Origin: Ascarosepion bandense
Taxonomy: Eukaryota > Mollusca > Cephalopoda > Sepiida > Sepiidae
DNA: 64,000 nucleotides
Direction of reading: 5' to 3'
Assembly: GCA_037127315.1 (NCBI GenBank)
Contig: JBBBDQ010001918.1
Coordinates: 5,814,501 to 5,878,500, forward strand
The notes under the pieces: generated by a model
The model's database searches: none
What the model was told of the DNA's origin: nothing
Seen by the model: the letters and a program-made list of their open reading frames with translations, nothing else
Program-made: the position numbers and the translations under genes
Shown here: in pieces, positions 9,401-19,908 of the stretch
Numbering within the stretch: the first letter of the stretch is position 1
Layout of the letters: the number at the start of each line of letters is the position of its first letter

Positions 9401-11385
9401 CATTAATCAATAAAGTTGAGATCCGCACATCTTCAGTGGGTAAGGACGAGTGCTTGGCTCGCAAATTCTCCACCTACTCGACATTGAATTCGTCTAGGGT
9501 ATCCGTATCCTACTTCCCACCTTGAACTGAGGCTCAACTGAGTGACGTTCACATTACCCTCTCGCTGCTCTCTAACATAATTTCAAAGCTTGACCCCCAT
9601 AAACGGAATCCCAATCAGAGTCCTGAAGAAATGTGCCCTCTACAATAACTGCCTCTCTGCTTCTTGCTTTCCTGCCTGCTGCAAGCCCTCCTCTGTGGTG
9701 CCTGTATTTAAGAATTCTGGAGAACCCTCAGACTTCTCTAATTATCGACCTGTCATCCGCCTCCCGATTTTTGGCAAAGTGTTGGAGGATATTATCAATG
9801 CTGAATTGGATAATCATCTCACAGCCAACAGTCTATTCTCTGAAAAACAGTATGGTTTCCGCTTCACCAGATCTACTGCTGATATGCTAAAGACTATCAA
9901 TGAGTATAGATACCAGGTTCTCGATATGAAAGGGCGAAGCTCAAGCTGTTGCTCTGGATATCTTCAAAGCATTTGACAGTGTCTGGCATGCTGGCTTTCT
10001 ACACAAGCTACGGCGCTATGGTATAACTGGACGATTGTTTGATTTAATCCAGTCGTTCCTTTCAAATCGCGTAATGAAGATACAATCATACGAACGTGGG
10101 TGTTCCTGAAGGGTCTATTCTAGATCCTAAGTTTTTTCTGGTCTTCATCAACCATCTCCCTGATGTTATTAGATTTCAAGTAGGCACCTAAGCTGATGAC
10201 ACCATTATTTATTCCCGCTTCGATAAGAAATCCGCTGAGGCTGACAAAGCGAACCTCGCTGCTGAGCTTGAAAAGAATGTCAAGTCTGTAGTGGACTGGG
10301 GTAAGAAATGGCTCATGAGTTTTAATTTTTTTTTTTTTTAATCATATCACCCCAAGCAAGGCGGTAACACCACTGATGCGCAGGGGGCTACGTAAGAATA
10401 AAAAGATTGGAAAAGAGAAAGCCGGAAACCACATCCTAAACAGGGAACAAGGGATGAGCCTCTTCACCTGTTCAATAGACATGGGTGGAGTGTGAACCGG
10501 GCGATAGTTTAGTCTATCTACTCCAATTATAATTAATTAATGCTTCCAAAACGAAACTGCTACCTTTTAACCATCATAGACAGTCGCTCCTACTGTATTA
10601 TTAACAAGGATCAGACTAGTTTCCTTGAAAGCAAAACCTTGCGCCTCCTCGGCCTAACTCTATCAGCCGACCTCAAGAGGAATGATTACATTGAATCCAT
10701 AACTAAATCTGCTGTTAGTAACTCAGTTCACTGTGTAGAGCCAGGAAGTTTTTCCCGTCTTAATCCTTCCTGCATATATATAAATCTACCATCCGCCCGT
10801 GCATTGAGTACTGCACAATCTGGTCGGGTGCTCCTGATATTCATCTCGGGGTTCTTTACAAAATCCAACGGAGAATCTGCAATGTGATCGATCCGAACCT
10901 GGTAGCTCAGCTCCAATCATTTTCTCATCTACGTAACGTGGCTTCCTACTGTCTCTTCTACAAATACATTCATGACTTCTGCTGCGATGAGATTAGCTCC
11001 CTGGTGCCCCACTCGGCATGAATTTACTTGGGCTAGTAAACTAGCATCTCGGTTCCACCCTTTTAAAATGAAACCAATAAAATGTAACCACAACTTCTAA
11101 TCTCACAGCTTCTTTGCTCGCACTTTCCGCCAGTGAAATTCCTTTCCGTATACTTGCTTCTCTGGCAGCTACAATCTCCAAGATTTTAAATGTAAGGTCA
11201 GTTGGCATCTCTTATCTCTCTGACTTGCATCATTTCCCTGACAACCCTTGCATCATGTTTTTTCTGCAGTCCATGCTACTCTCATGCAGCTCTCTACACA
11301 TTATAGTTCTCATCCTTCTCTTATCCTTTTTCTGACACCCTCTGCAACTTTCTGCTTTGCTTAGAGTGAAATGGTTATAAAAAAT
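9400..11385 (+). mobile_element. LINE family L-A with reverse-transcriptase domain, broken by a SINE
   Basis: A Jockey/CR1-like non-LTR retrotransposon. 'NYRP' and 'GKVLEDIINAELDNHL' (about 9740-9820) and 'EKQYGFR.TRSTADML' (about 9840-9890) belong to the RT fingers and palm. After a frameshift near 9935, 'FDSVWHAG' (about 9973) carries a catalytic Asp. The YADD box is destroyed: taa at 10189-10191 replaces its Tyr codon. 'LRLLGLTLSADL' and the zinc-knuckle-like 'CIEYC.IW' tail follow. The 3' end is 'ttgcttagagtgaaatggtta' (about 11365). No endonuclease domain is visible. A SINE sits at 10325-10530. Confidence 0.88.
10325..10530 (-). mobile_element. SINE S3 nested in the LINE, opposite strand
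   Basis: Complete single-head copy: head 'ggagtagatagactaaac', body with 'cgcccggttcacactcc', and an L-A-like tail 'gcgcatcagtggtgttaccg'. It interrupts LINE codons FN|ASKTK. Deleting it rejoins 'gttttaat' to 'gcttccaaaacg' in frame, and the flanks share a short 'ttaat' that may be the target duplication. Confidence 0.88.
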
Positions 11386-11395
11386 AACGTTTACA

Positions 11396-11396
<1 letters not shown>

Positions 11397-11427
<31 letters not shown>
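11397..11427. repeat. (TA)n microsatellite
   Basis: TA run directly between the two tandem LINE copies. Confidence 0.95.
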
Positions 11428-12118
11428 GAATGACTACATTGAATTCATAACTAAAACTGCTGCTAGGAAGGTCGGTTCACTGTGTAGGGCCAGGAAGTTT
11501 TCCTCGTCTGAATCGATCTTGCGCATATATAAATCTACCATCCGCCCTTGCATTGAATACTGCTGTCACATCTGGTCTGGTGCCCCTGCTATTCATCTCG
11601 TAGTTCTTAATAAAATTCAACGGAGAATCTGCAATGTGATCAAACTCGACCTGGTAGCTTAGCTCCAGTCACTTTCTCACGGCTTCCCTCTGTCTCTTCT
11701 ACAAGTACTTTCACGGCTTCTGCTCCGATGAGCTCAGCTTCCTGGTGCTCCATCTGTATGAATTTACTCGAGCTACTAAACTAGCAACTAGGTCCCACCC
11801 TTTTACAGTGAAAGCCAGAAAATATAACTGCAACATCTACTTACACGCACTTCCCGCCTGTAGAATTCAAATCCGTATACTTGCTTCCCTGACAGCTACA
11901 ATCTCCAAGATTTTAAATGTAAGGTCAGTTGGCATCTCCTACCTCTCTGACTTGCATCCTTTCCCTGACAAACCTTGTATCATGTTCTTTTTCCCGTCCA
12001 TGCTACTCTCATGCAGCTCTCTTCACACCATAGTTCTCATCCTTCTCTTACCCATTTTCTGGCACTCCCTGTAACTTGTTCTTCTTTCTCATCATTCTCC
12101 TCTTATGTTAGTTGGTTG

Positions 12119-12610
12119 GTTGTTTTGTTTTATGGCATATAAACCTCGGCGGGTCATTTATTGCCAACTAAATTTTATTTATTTATTGCTGGTAAAACCT
12201 TTTTCTTTCAACAATTTATTGTTGTTTTTTTTTATATAAGTTTTGTGTCTAGTAACACTTTTTCTTTTTCGAGTATCAAGATTCATTAGAATTTGTTTTC
12301 AAGGCCAGGGTCCCCAAGTCCTACCCTGTTACTTAACCCATAACTGGAGGGAAGGGACGGATTAATACTTTTCCCAAGGGTACCAGTGCTTAAGTCAATG
12401 CAATTCAACTGGAATTCAAACGCGGCTCACCGGTTTCTCTTTCCGAGCCGATATCCACTGCACCACAACGCACATCCGTCACTATACGCTTTCAGCACCT
12501 GGTATTCCTAAGCAGTCACCCATTTAAATGCTGACCAGGCTCAACGTTGCTTAACTTCGGTGATCGAGCGAGAACCGGTGTATTCAACGTGATATGGCCG
12601 TAAGCCTTCT
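12119..12610 (-). mobile_element. Composite SINE: 5S rRNA head + tRNA-like S1 head
   Basis: In sense: a 5S rRNA-derived segment (12606 to 12487), then the S1 tRNA-like head 'gcgttgtggtgcagtggata', the S1 body to about 12310, and a different 3' end finishing 'ttatatgccataaaacaaaa'. It is flanked by tcttatgt at 12111-12118 and 12611-12618, consistent with a target-site duplication. Both heads carry internal Pol III promoter elements. A single insertion seems likely because one duplication encloses the whole. Confidence 0.85.
12487..12606 (-). pseudogene. 5S rRNA-derived SINE head
   Basis: Minus strand reads 'cttacggccatatcacgttg', 'aatacaccggttctcg', 'gatcaccgaagttaagcaac' and 'gttgagcctggtcag', then 'aataccaggtgctg'. 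This is a nearly full-length animal 5S rRNA with roughly ten differences from the usual sequence. It lacks a T-run terminator and continues into a tRNA-like SINE, so it is not a functional 5S gene. Confidence 0.9.
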
Positions 12611-12675
12611 TCTTATGTAACCCTCTGCGCAACCGTGGCAGTAATGTTTTGCTTGGGATGAAATGGTTATAAAAT

Positions 12676-13140
12676 TTAAATAAAAATAGATTTAGCAGAA
12701 CAAAATGCGAATAAGTGAAGTAACGTCTGCGATCTCTTCAGCTATTTTGATCGACTGCCATTATGTTATGAAAAAGGGCGGTTTTTAAAGCAAAAAACAA
12801 AAAAAAAGCCTTAATTGAACGCAAGAGATGCGCAAGGTCATTATGCCCAGCTAGAGAGTCAAGTGCTATACACGCAGGAGCATTGGGCTAAAATTCGTAG
12901 AAGTACAAAAGGGATTGGAATTTATCTTGTTAGGTAACATTGGATAAGTTTGGCTGTCTATCAACGACAAGGATAAAGATCGCGGCTAATGAAAAGCCTC
13001 TAAAATCATTGATTAAGCGGTGGGCACGGAAAACTTCCTTAACACAAGCACTGCGAAAAAAAATTATCAAAGTGGAAATGGCTAGCTGATATCATTCCAT
13101 ACAAGTAATGAGATACTGTTTGGTTGATCTATAAACAAAG
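12676..13140. other. No gene recognised
   Basis: Unique-looking sequence after the LINE 3' end. No repeats or open frames of note. Confidence 0.55.
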
Positions 13141-13144
13141 AGTA

Positions 13145-13365
13145 CTTTACGCACAAATAACCTTGGGAAATGTATTAATCCAACGCTTCCCTCCAGTAAT
13201 GGGTTAAATAATAGGACAGACTGGGTTCTATAGCCTTGGCTGGCAACCAGTCTACCGCAGAAAGCGATGGCAACCTACTGCGGGATAATCGTCTGCCCAG
13301 TCAGTTATGTCTCTTTCGAGACATGATCGCCCAAAGCGTGTATCACGTATGGCCCTTAACCAACC
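13145..13365 (+). mobile_element. SINE S1, 5'-truncated
   Basis: Starts inside the body ('gcacaaataaccttgggaaa') and runs through 'gggttctatagccttggctg', 'gcaaccagtctaccgcagaa' and the 3' hairpin TCTCTTTCGAGA (13310-13321) to 'tgtatcacgtatggcc'. It is one of the least diverged S1 tails in the window. Confidence 0.85.
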
Positions 13366-13440
13366 GAATGAGTTTCATCCTCACTGGGTGCCCCACACTT
13401 TCGGCCTTGTGCCACATCGAAGCTACGCTTAGAAAAACAA
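13366..13440 (+). mobile_element. SINE family S2, 3' half
   Basis: 'catcctcactgggtgccc', 'actttcggccttgtgccaca' and 'tcgaagctacgcttagaaaa' match the 3' half of S2 at 37165-37300 and 24870-25260. It joins directly to the S1 end, so the two may have moved together. Confidence 0.7.
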
Positions 13441-13539
13441 CATTCATTGGATATTACCATAACTTGAGAATTTTTATAAAATCAGTGGTATTTATGTATT
13501 TCTTTCTTTTTTATTTATTTATTTATTTTTTTTCATTTT

Positions 13540-13600
13540 TCTTTCGAGACATGACCGCCCAAATCGTGTATTACGGATGGCACTTAACTGGCTACCCACG
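13540..13600 (+). mobile_element. SINE S1, 3' hairpin fragment
   Basis: 'tttcgagacatgaccgccca' and 'atggcacttaactggcta' match the S1 3' end. It follows a T-rich run. Confidence 0.65.
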
Positions 13601-13957
13601 TTTTCATTTTATAGTTTATTTGGCTTGTCCGTGTTTGTGCAAACTTATATATGTCTATGGATGGTATGGCTGGCTCTTAAAAATTGAATGCATCATTATT
13701 TGGTGAAAGAGACTTCCCGGATTAGCTGCAATTAATGCTAAAGCATCAATTATGTTGTGGATTAAAACATAGAAGAGTGTGCGTTTTATGTAATTACAAA
13801 CATCGGTCTCTTAGGTTCGACCAACTGGTGGGAAATTTGTATTATTACGTAGTTAAGCAGAGTAACTTGATGAAAATCTTTAGTTCGTCAATATGCCGTA
13901 CGTCATAGACGCTCATTGGGTATAATACTTTCCGCCGTGGGTCGTCTTTATTTTTTG

Positions 13958-14042
13958 CCGTAGACTGGTTGCCAATAAAAGCTATAGAACCCAATCTGTC
14001 CTGTTATTTAACCCATAGCTGGAGGGAAGATATGGGTTAATT
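13958..14042 (-). mobile_element. SINE S1, internal fragment
   Basis: Contains 'gtagactggttgccaataaa', 'gctatagaacccaatctgtc' and 'acccatagctggagggaag', the S1 body in reverse orientation. Confidence 0.8.
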
Positions 14043-14430
14043 TGGCCAACTTTATCTGCCTCGAGGTGGCTGAAATGACTGCATGCGAGGGTCCTAGTTT
14101 AGATTTTGATATCTGGGAAACGCCAAAAGCTAATTGACCTGAAGAAAACTCCGTGATTAGAGGGTTTTCATTATAAACTATACTTGAAGCAATTGTCCAT
14201 TTTTGTTACCTGGCTATAACTGATTGATAACAACTGGATGAGGCAGGGGTATATACTTCAACGCGCCAGCATAGGTGGGTGTGGAATAGGTTATCTGCTA
14301 TCTTTGACGAAGTTAAATACAGAGTTGAAGATTTTAACCAAGATCTTACCCAACAATTTGAAGTCTGTCCTGTCTTGTCTGATTGGCTCTGAGTAGTCTT
14401 GTGTTTGTTGTGAAGGGCAGGACTATTCAG
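14043..14430. other. No gene recognised
   Basis: Unremarkable sequence. It may include degraded upstream parts of the Tx1-like LINE that follows. Confidence 0.5.
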
Positions 14431-15190
14431 GATAACCTTCAGGATACGCTTGATGGAAGTGAATGGGGTACGATGGAAGCATTTCATTCGTAAAGGTTGT
14501 CAGATTTCGCCTTTGCTTTACGTTCTTACCTTCGCATATTAAAAAAAGAATCCGGTCCTACGCGGAATGTTTTATCTGGTGCTACCACTTCGACGAGGTA
14601 CTCTGTCTATGCTGATGACGTTTAAGTTCATGTGTCGAGTAGGGCCGATATTGATGAAGTCAGCAAAGAGATCAGAAGCTGACAGGGACTAAGAGCAACC
14701 ACGATAAGTCTGTTGGTTTTCTGTTGGGCGTGTGAAAGGAAGATTATCTTTCCGGGACTTTCCTCTGCGCGGAAGGACCGGTTAAGACACTTTGGCGTCT
14801 GATTCAGTCCCGAACTCTTGCTGGAAATGAATTGGTCAGAGGCACTGTAGAAGGTCGAGGTCGCAGTTTGTTTGTGGTCTCAGAGAAATATTTCCTTAAA
14901 AAGAAATTGGAAGTATGGTTTGCACATTTACCTAATTTATTTTTACCGACTCTTCGTGCTTAATTCAGTTTGTTAAGATTCTCCTTCTTGTGGGAAGGCA
15001 AGGCTCCCAAGCTATGATGGTGGAGCTGTTATCTTCATCCTTCTGAATTCGGTCTGGGTATGCCCAGCTTTGAGATTCGTAACTATATCTTCGCATCGCG
15101 TACCTAGACCGAATGTGCTTGCAAGCGGATGGGAATTGTAGAAGTAAGACGCTGGTATGAACTTCCCGTCTCAGATAAGTGTGCACTTGT
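14430..15190 (+). mobile_element. Tx1-like LINE, RT palm to C-terminus, decayed
   Basis: Encodes the RT catalytic box YADDV (14608-14622), immediately followed by a stop, then 'HVSSRADIDEVSKEI', and in other frames 'DKSVGF' and 'SPGLLLEMNWSE'. 'EFGLGMPSFEIRNYIF' lies near 15045-15095. This order matches the RT-to-C-terminal region of Tx1/L1-type LINEs as I know them. Many frameshifts and stops; non-functional. Confidence 0.7.
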
Positions 15191-15494
15191 GCACGGAGGA
15201 GACGTTAATGCGGCGTTCTATTGATGATGGGATGTGTTTGATAATGGATGGTGGGTGTTTATAGTTGGGGTTTATATATATTGGGTTCGAATTGTTCTTC
15301 ATGTAAGGTTGGAAAGTGTTCGATACTAAGTCTAATGTTATGTCTAAGAGGTCTACTAGCTTGATGTTGGGGTTAATCACTACGTTAAGACCGAAGGATT
15401 TAAAGACTTTATGAATTAGTTTCCTGATTTTATCGAACTTACCTCCAGTAGATCCATTATTAGTTTTAACTAATAAAGTAAGGTTAATAACCAC
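15171..15494 (-). mobile_element. PLE-like reverse transcriptase fragment
   Basis: An open stretch of 107 codons. 'KIRKLIHKVFKSFGLNVVIN' is followed by 'LVDLLDITLDL', then 'FQPYMKNNSNPIYI', then 'KHPPSIIKHIPSSIERRI'. The order (LD(V/I)TL, a P-Y/F-x-K segment, then HPPxI..xIxxSIxxR) resembles the region after the catalytic box in PLE RTs. There is no YxDD and the ends are arbitrary. Other RT-like elements with this domain remain possible. Confidence 0.55.
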
Positions 15495-15690
15495 AATTGA
15501 TGTTGATCAATATTAATTATAAAGTAAGGTTAAAGACCATAATTAGGAAGGTCAATAACCATAATTAGAGTAATGCCAACAACCATAACCATAATTAGAG
15601 CGAGGTTAATTAGAGTTAGATTTATAACCATAAATAAAATTACAGTAAGGTTAACAACCATAACCATAACCATAATAAATCGAATCATAT
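15480..15690. repeat. Degenerate 'ggttaataaccataattaga' tandem repeat
   Basis: Short irregular units of 'aaggttaa.aaccataa(tta)', with TTAACC and GGTTAA words in alternation. They resemble a degraded minisatellite; I see no link to telomere repeats beyond AT-rich similarity. Confidence 0.7.
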
Positions 15691-16140
15691 ATAGACTAGA
15701 TATGACAATAGAAATTTATATGAGAATAGAAAATTAAAACTTACAAATTTAATAGTAAAAATGATTTCCATAAATGATCTAATTAAAAATCAAAGATTTA
15801 AAATTAAAAATTGAATAGAAAAAACCATTCCCAAACAATGATATAAAAAATTAAAAATGTAAGACAAATAACACATTCCCTAAACCCAATATTAAGATTA
15901 AACATGCAAACTTACACCGATTGTAAAGACTCTGCAAAAATAAAAATAAACAAAAAAATATCCGCACCAACTAATAAATTTCAATGGTCACAGACTGACT
16001 ACATTATCTTGTTAACACCCACCAACATACACTAACACTCTCCACAAAAAATTCCAGCTGTCAACGAAATATCACAATATCAACCCCCCCACCCCAGTCA
16101 ATACCCCTAATAAAACGAAATAAATAAAAATGAAAATGAT
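15691..16140. other. AT-rich DNA, nothing recognised
   Basis: Very A-rich sequence with a C run at 16085-16096. No gene or element ends seen. Confidence 0.6.
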
Positions 16141-16149
16141 TCCCAGTAC

Positions 16150-16250
16150 CACATCGCCTGACGAAGCATCGGTACCCCGATGCAGAAACGGACGCGCCTT
16201 CCTAGCGATTATATATAGAGAAGTTATGTACATGTTCTAAAATATAATTT
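16150..16250 (+). ncRNA. Hammerhead-like core with strong stem II
   Basis: CTGACGA at 16158-16164 and GAAAC at 16185-16189 enclose a perfect seven-pair helix (GCATCGG 16166-16172 with CCGATGC 16177-16183) capped by TACC. A.A flanks the helix base where G-C is usual. Stem III and the cleavage triplet are not clear. Downstream 'tatgtacatgttctaaaata' is shared with the unit at 60163-60262. Confidence 0.45.
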
Positions 16251-16364
16251 ATAATAAATATTCCCAGCTCTAAATAGAAAATTATATATCGAGCACTGTT
16301 TTAAATTAATGTTTTGGACGTGGAAAGAATTCTTCGTTCTGTATTCACTCGGATATATATATAT

Positions 16365-17074
16365 ATGTTACGGGGATTAACGAAACTTGGTTATAAGCAA
16401 CCGACAATTTGTAATGAATTATTTTGAACATTATTTTTGCCGATACTCGTATTTAAGTAGATATTGTTTTCAATTAAACAGTATTTTATATTTATATCTA
16501 CCGGCCTGATTATTTTACGATAAATTTTTATTACAAAGATTTGTGCTATCCAGCAGAATTCGAACCTGCGACCCCTATTTACATAGTGGAAGCTACCATT
16601 TGATCTGGTACCGTCTTGACCACTCGACCATGAATAGCCTCTTGATCAGACGAGGTTTTTATCATGCTTATATAACACAATTTTCGATCTATCGTAAACA
16701 AACCATATCTGCTCTGAAATGTATCGTAATGTCAACAAATGTAAACATGTTACGGGGATTAACGAATTTTAACGAAACTTGGTTATAAGCAACCGACAAT
16801 TTGTAATGAATTATTTTGAACATTATTTTTACCGATACTTGTATTTAAGTAGATATTCTGTTTTTAATTAAACAGTATTTTATATTTATATCTACCGGCC
16901 TGATTATTTCACGATAAATGTTCGAATCCTGCTGGATAGCAAACATTTTCGTAATAAAAATTTATCGTGAAATAATCAGGCCGGTAGATATAAATATAAA
17001 ATACTGTTTAATTAAAAACAGAATATCTACTTAAATACGAGTATCGATAAAAATAATGTTCAAAATAATTCATT

Positions 17075-17078
<4 letters not shown>
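16365..17078. mobile_element. Type II tRNA-like element cluster forming a long inverted repeat
   Basis: Order: reversed body (16365-16540), reversed tRNA-like unit (16544-16638), reversed body (16639-16918), then a direct-strand B-box fragment plus body (16920-17078). The arms about 16795-16918 and 16946-17078 are near-perfect inverted copies ('aggccggtagatataaat' etc.). The body recurs at 19340-19450, 19620-19745 and 20010-20160. Confidence 0.85.
16544..16638 (-). pseudogene. tRNA-like unit, type II (Leu/Ser-like), degraded
   Basis: Acceptor arms GCTATTC and GGATAGC still pair over seven positions with one G.T. T arm is 'gcaggttcgaattctgc'. The variable arm is weakened (ccact.../ataggggt). 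The D-arm sequence 'catggtcgagtggtcaagac' carries an A box. Repeat-borne, so probably not a working tRNA. Confidence 0.6.

Positions 17079-17132
<54 letters not shown>
17079..17132. repeat. (TA)n then (TATG)n microsatellite
   Basis: TA run followed by six TATG units, ending the inverted repeat. Confidence 0.95.
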
Positions 17133-17422
17133 TTATATATAGTATTAATATTTCCGCCAAAACAGATGCCTAGGAGTTATTATTAACACGATAGTATTAT
17201 GCATATTGCAAATATTGATTGTGGTTTTCATTTTCAAATATTATTCTATGCCCCGCTCCTACATACAAATTGTACATATAGAGAAAACTTCTTAAACACT
17301 TTGAGTCATTATGCTGGCTGTAGAATGTTAAGTAAGAATATTCTATTTTGGTAGAAGGAATATTGTATAGTTTATTTCGGTCAACGATTGTGGCGAGCTA
17401 AGTTTAAGATTAGACATATAAT

Positions 17423-17969
17423 AGGTCCTGGGCATGATGGTAAATTGCATCCGGCAGCAGGGCCTCTGATTGGGAGGCTGTGAGGAGCATGGAACCACCT
17501 CTTAATTGCTGTTGTTCTCAGATTCATCTTGACCTAGAGTGCTAGAACCTGTCAGAGTCCCATCTATGGGCAAATAGTTAACCCTCAAACTGGGATCAAA
17601 ACACTATGGAAGAATAAAAATACACATTTATAGAAATATATACGTAAAAATAAACTTTTATAGAAAATTATAACTTTTTTGAAGGGGAAAATATTATTAA
17701 CAATACATTTTTGAAGAAAGAATTATTACCATAACGCATTTTCGAAGAAAAAATATTCTCAGCAAAACATTTTTGAAAACAAAACTAGAAGACATTTTCA
17801 GTTTTCTAAACTCAAAAATAACAAAAATAAAAAATTTTGATTAAAATCCGATTAAATCAACCCTCTCACTATAAACGAACATAAAAAAATAACTTAAAAC
17901 CCCACTTTTTTGGCATTAAATAACCCACAAATGTTGATGTGCCGTTAAACAAAACTCAAAATCAAAATC
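17423..17969 (+). mobile_element. 550-bp retroposon family R550, complete copy
   Basis: Begins 'aggtcctgggcatgatggta' and ends 'tgccgttaaacaaaactcaa'. It is flanked by tagacatataat (17411-17422) and tagacgtataat (17970-17981), a 12-bp duplication typical of target-primed insertion. It contains 'ggcagcagggcctctgattg' and repeated 'catttttgaagaaa' words. There is no ORF, and I see no convincing A/B box. The 3' end resembles a LINE or SINE tail common in molluscs. Confidence 0.85.
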
Positions 17970-17981
17970 TAGACGTATAAT

Positions 17982-18660
17982 GACCATCCTTCACTATCCT
18001 CAATTTTGGACTTGCGCAACAAATTTTGTATTTTTACAAAAGAAAAAGAATATTAGTTCATTAAAGCATGCATATAAGCCAACAGGAATTGTCTCTAACA
18101 ATTCTAACAACGGATTGCACTGGAAGAAAGAAAGGAAAGAAAATATTGAACCAGAATACTATTGAAATCTTGTTAACTTTAAATATAACTTTTATTGATC
18201 GAATCTCTCTGCCTCTGACGTTGCAATATATTCAAATTAAAATAAATAAATAAAACATACCTGTCGGCTTCCTGGATTTGTAATCCCATCAAATACGCTG
18301 TCTTTGATATTGATCTCTAATCAAGTTATTCGAAGCAACTATTGGTCCAATCGAAACCTCTAGGTAAGCAACAACAGAAGAAAAATGCTTAGAAATCAAT
18401 CGTGAATGTCTTCAGAGGACGTGCAATTCATTTGATTGCGGGGAGCATTATCTGTTTTTTTTTTTTTTCGTTTATAGTTGAGTTGTATTCCTTCAGCAAC
18501 AAATTATATTATATTCGTGTATTGTTTTATTTATATCTGATCGAATTTCATGAAGAACTCTAAGGCGTTTCTTTCCCCCCAACAGAAACAGCTCCTTCAA
18601 TATTAACTTGTATATAGATTTATTCTGTACGTGCCCCTACTAATCATATCAATAGTTTAC
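17982..18660. other. No gene recognised
   Basis: AT-rich. 18060-18110 shares 'gccaacaggaattgtctcta' with the 8.2-8.8 kb repeat. Nothing else recognised. Confidence 0.55.
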
Positions 18661-18732
18661 ACAACTTAGAAAAGGGCGAGAAAGTAGGGTGTTACTAAAC
18701 CGCAGATGTGCAAGAACACACACACACACACA

Positions 18733-18842
18733 AGCTACCATTTGATCTGGCAACGTCTTAGACCGCTTGACCACGAATAACCCCCAGATCAAATGGTAGC
18801 TTCCCCTATGTAAATAGTGGTCGCAGGTTCGAATACTGCCGA
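18733..18842. mobile_element. Rearranged tRNA-like unit (inverted halves)
   Basis: The 5' half of the type II tRNA-like unit lies on the minus strand (18733-18785) and is joined to the 3' half on the plus strand (18786-18838). 'ctaccatttgatctgg' and 'ccagatcaaatggtag' form the hairpin. T arm 'gcaggttcgaatactgc' is mutated. Confidence 0.75.
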
Positions 18843-18855
18843 ATGACACCCCCCC

Positions 18856-18905
<50 letters not shown>
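18843..18905. repeat. C run and (TA)n microsatellite
   Basis: C-rich run, CA repeats, then a 44-bp TA run that borders the ribozyme-like units. Confidence 0.95.
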
Positions 18906-18907
<2 letters not shown>

Positions 18908-19060
18908 GAGAACATGTGAAATACTACTAAAAATTTTAAATTTTTGTTTCGACATTGAAAGAACACTTATTACCGTCATTGTTATCTACCTGATGAGACA
19001 GTTCTTTCAATGTCGAAACAAAATTTACAAATTTATAGTATTTTTAGCATGTTCTGACGT
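18906..19060. ncRNA. Inverted pair of hammerhead-like units
   Basis: Plus copy: CTGATGA at 18990-18996, GACA (18997-19000) with TGTC (19011-19014) as stem II, GAAAC at 19015-19019, then ACAAA...TTTAT as a weakened stem III ending in A. The minus copy (18906-18962) keeps 'gttctttcaatgtcgaaac' but has lost CTGATGA. Both continue into 'acatgttct' next to TA-rich DNA, like the unit at 60163. Confidence 0.55.
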
Positions 19061-19154
19061 AATAACTACTAATAAATATTGATTGGTCTACTTTTATATT
19101 GAGTAATGTTTTAAATTAATGTTTTGAACGTTGCAATTATATTCTTCGTTCGTC

Positions 19155-19157
<3 letters not shown>

Positions 19158-19195
<38 letters not shown>

Positions 19196-19265
19196 GTATA
19201 TATATATATATATATATGTACGTATATATATATATATATATATATATACGTACATATATTTATAC

Positions 19266-19301
<36 letters not shown>

Positions 19302-19315
19302 ATGTGTGTGTATTT
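19158..19315. repeat. Compound (TA)n, (TACG) and (TG)n microsatellite
   Basis: Long TA runs separated by GTACG/CGTAC steps, ending in TG repeats. It contains inverted symmetry around 19230-19255. Confidence 0.95.
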
Positions 19316-19329
19316 ATGAAATGATTTGT

Positions 19330-19786
19330 TTGAACATTATTTTTAATCGATACTCGTATGTAAGTAAATATTCTGTTTATAATAAAACAGTATTATATAT
19401 TTATTTCTACCGGCCTGATTATTTACGATAAATTTTTGTTACGAAAATGTTTGTCATTCGGCAGGATTCGAACCTGCGATCCCTATCCATATAGTCTTGA
19501 TCTGAGTTCGTTTAGACTGTTGGTCATTCGTGGTCTAAGATGCGCCAGATCATTTAGTGGCTTCTCCCACATGGATAGGGGTCGCAGGTTCCAATGCTCC
19601 TAAAAGACACACATTTTTCATACCAAAGATTTATCGTAAAAATAATCAGGGCGGTATAAATAACTATATAATACTGTTTCGTTGTAAACAGAATATCTAC
19701 TTAAATACGAATATCGATTAAAAATAATGTTCAAACAAGTCATTTTAAATTGTCGGTTGTTTAAATACCGTTTCATAAATTTCCGT
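19330..19786. mobile_element. tRNA-like element in inverted arrangement
   Basis: Reversed body (19340-19450) and reversed T-arm fragment (19458-19492) face a direct partial tRNA-like unit (about 19525-19600) and direct body (19620-19745). Both arms carry 'aatcaggccggta'-type and 'aacagaatatctacttaaat'-type words. Another foldback of the 16.4-17.1 kb type. Confidence 0.75.

Positions 19787-19880
<94 letters not shown>
19787..19880. repeat. (TA)n-(TG)n compound microsatellite
   Basis: TA run to 19830, then about 25 TG units. Confidence 0.97.
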
Positions 19881-19881
<1 letters not shown>

Positions 19882-19908
19882 ATTCGGAAGCTACCATTTG
19901 ATCTGGGG

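Larger units (their letters stand above)
11428..12675 (+). mobile_element. LINE family L-A, second copy, interrupted by a 5S/tRNA SINE
   Basis: Starts at 'ggaatgactacattgaattc', the same internal position found in other truncated L-A copies. It encodes 'IEFITKTAARKVGSLCRARKF' at its start (first 20 residues noted), then 'STIRPCIEYCCHIWSGAPA', then frameshifted C-terminal sequence. The 3' end 'ccctctgcgcaaccgtggcag' appears only after 12618, because 12119-12610 is a later insertion. Confidence 0.85.

Noticed and set aside
14206..14487. A 93-codon minus-strand frame
   Set aside because: No motif; it partly overlaps the start of the plus-strand Tx1-like LINE.
15480..15690. Telomere-like TTAACC/GGTTAA words
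   Set aside because: Units are irregular and AT-rich, not a regular TTAGGG-type array.
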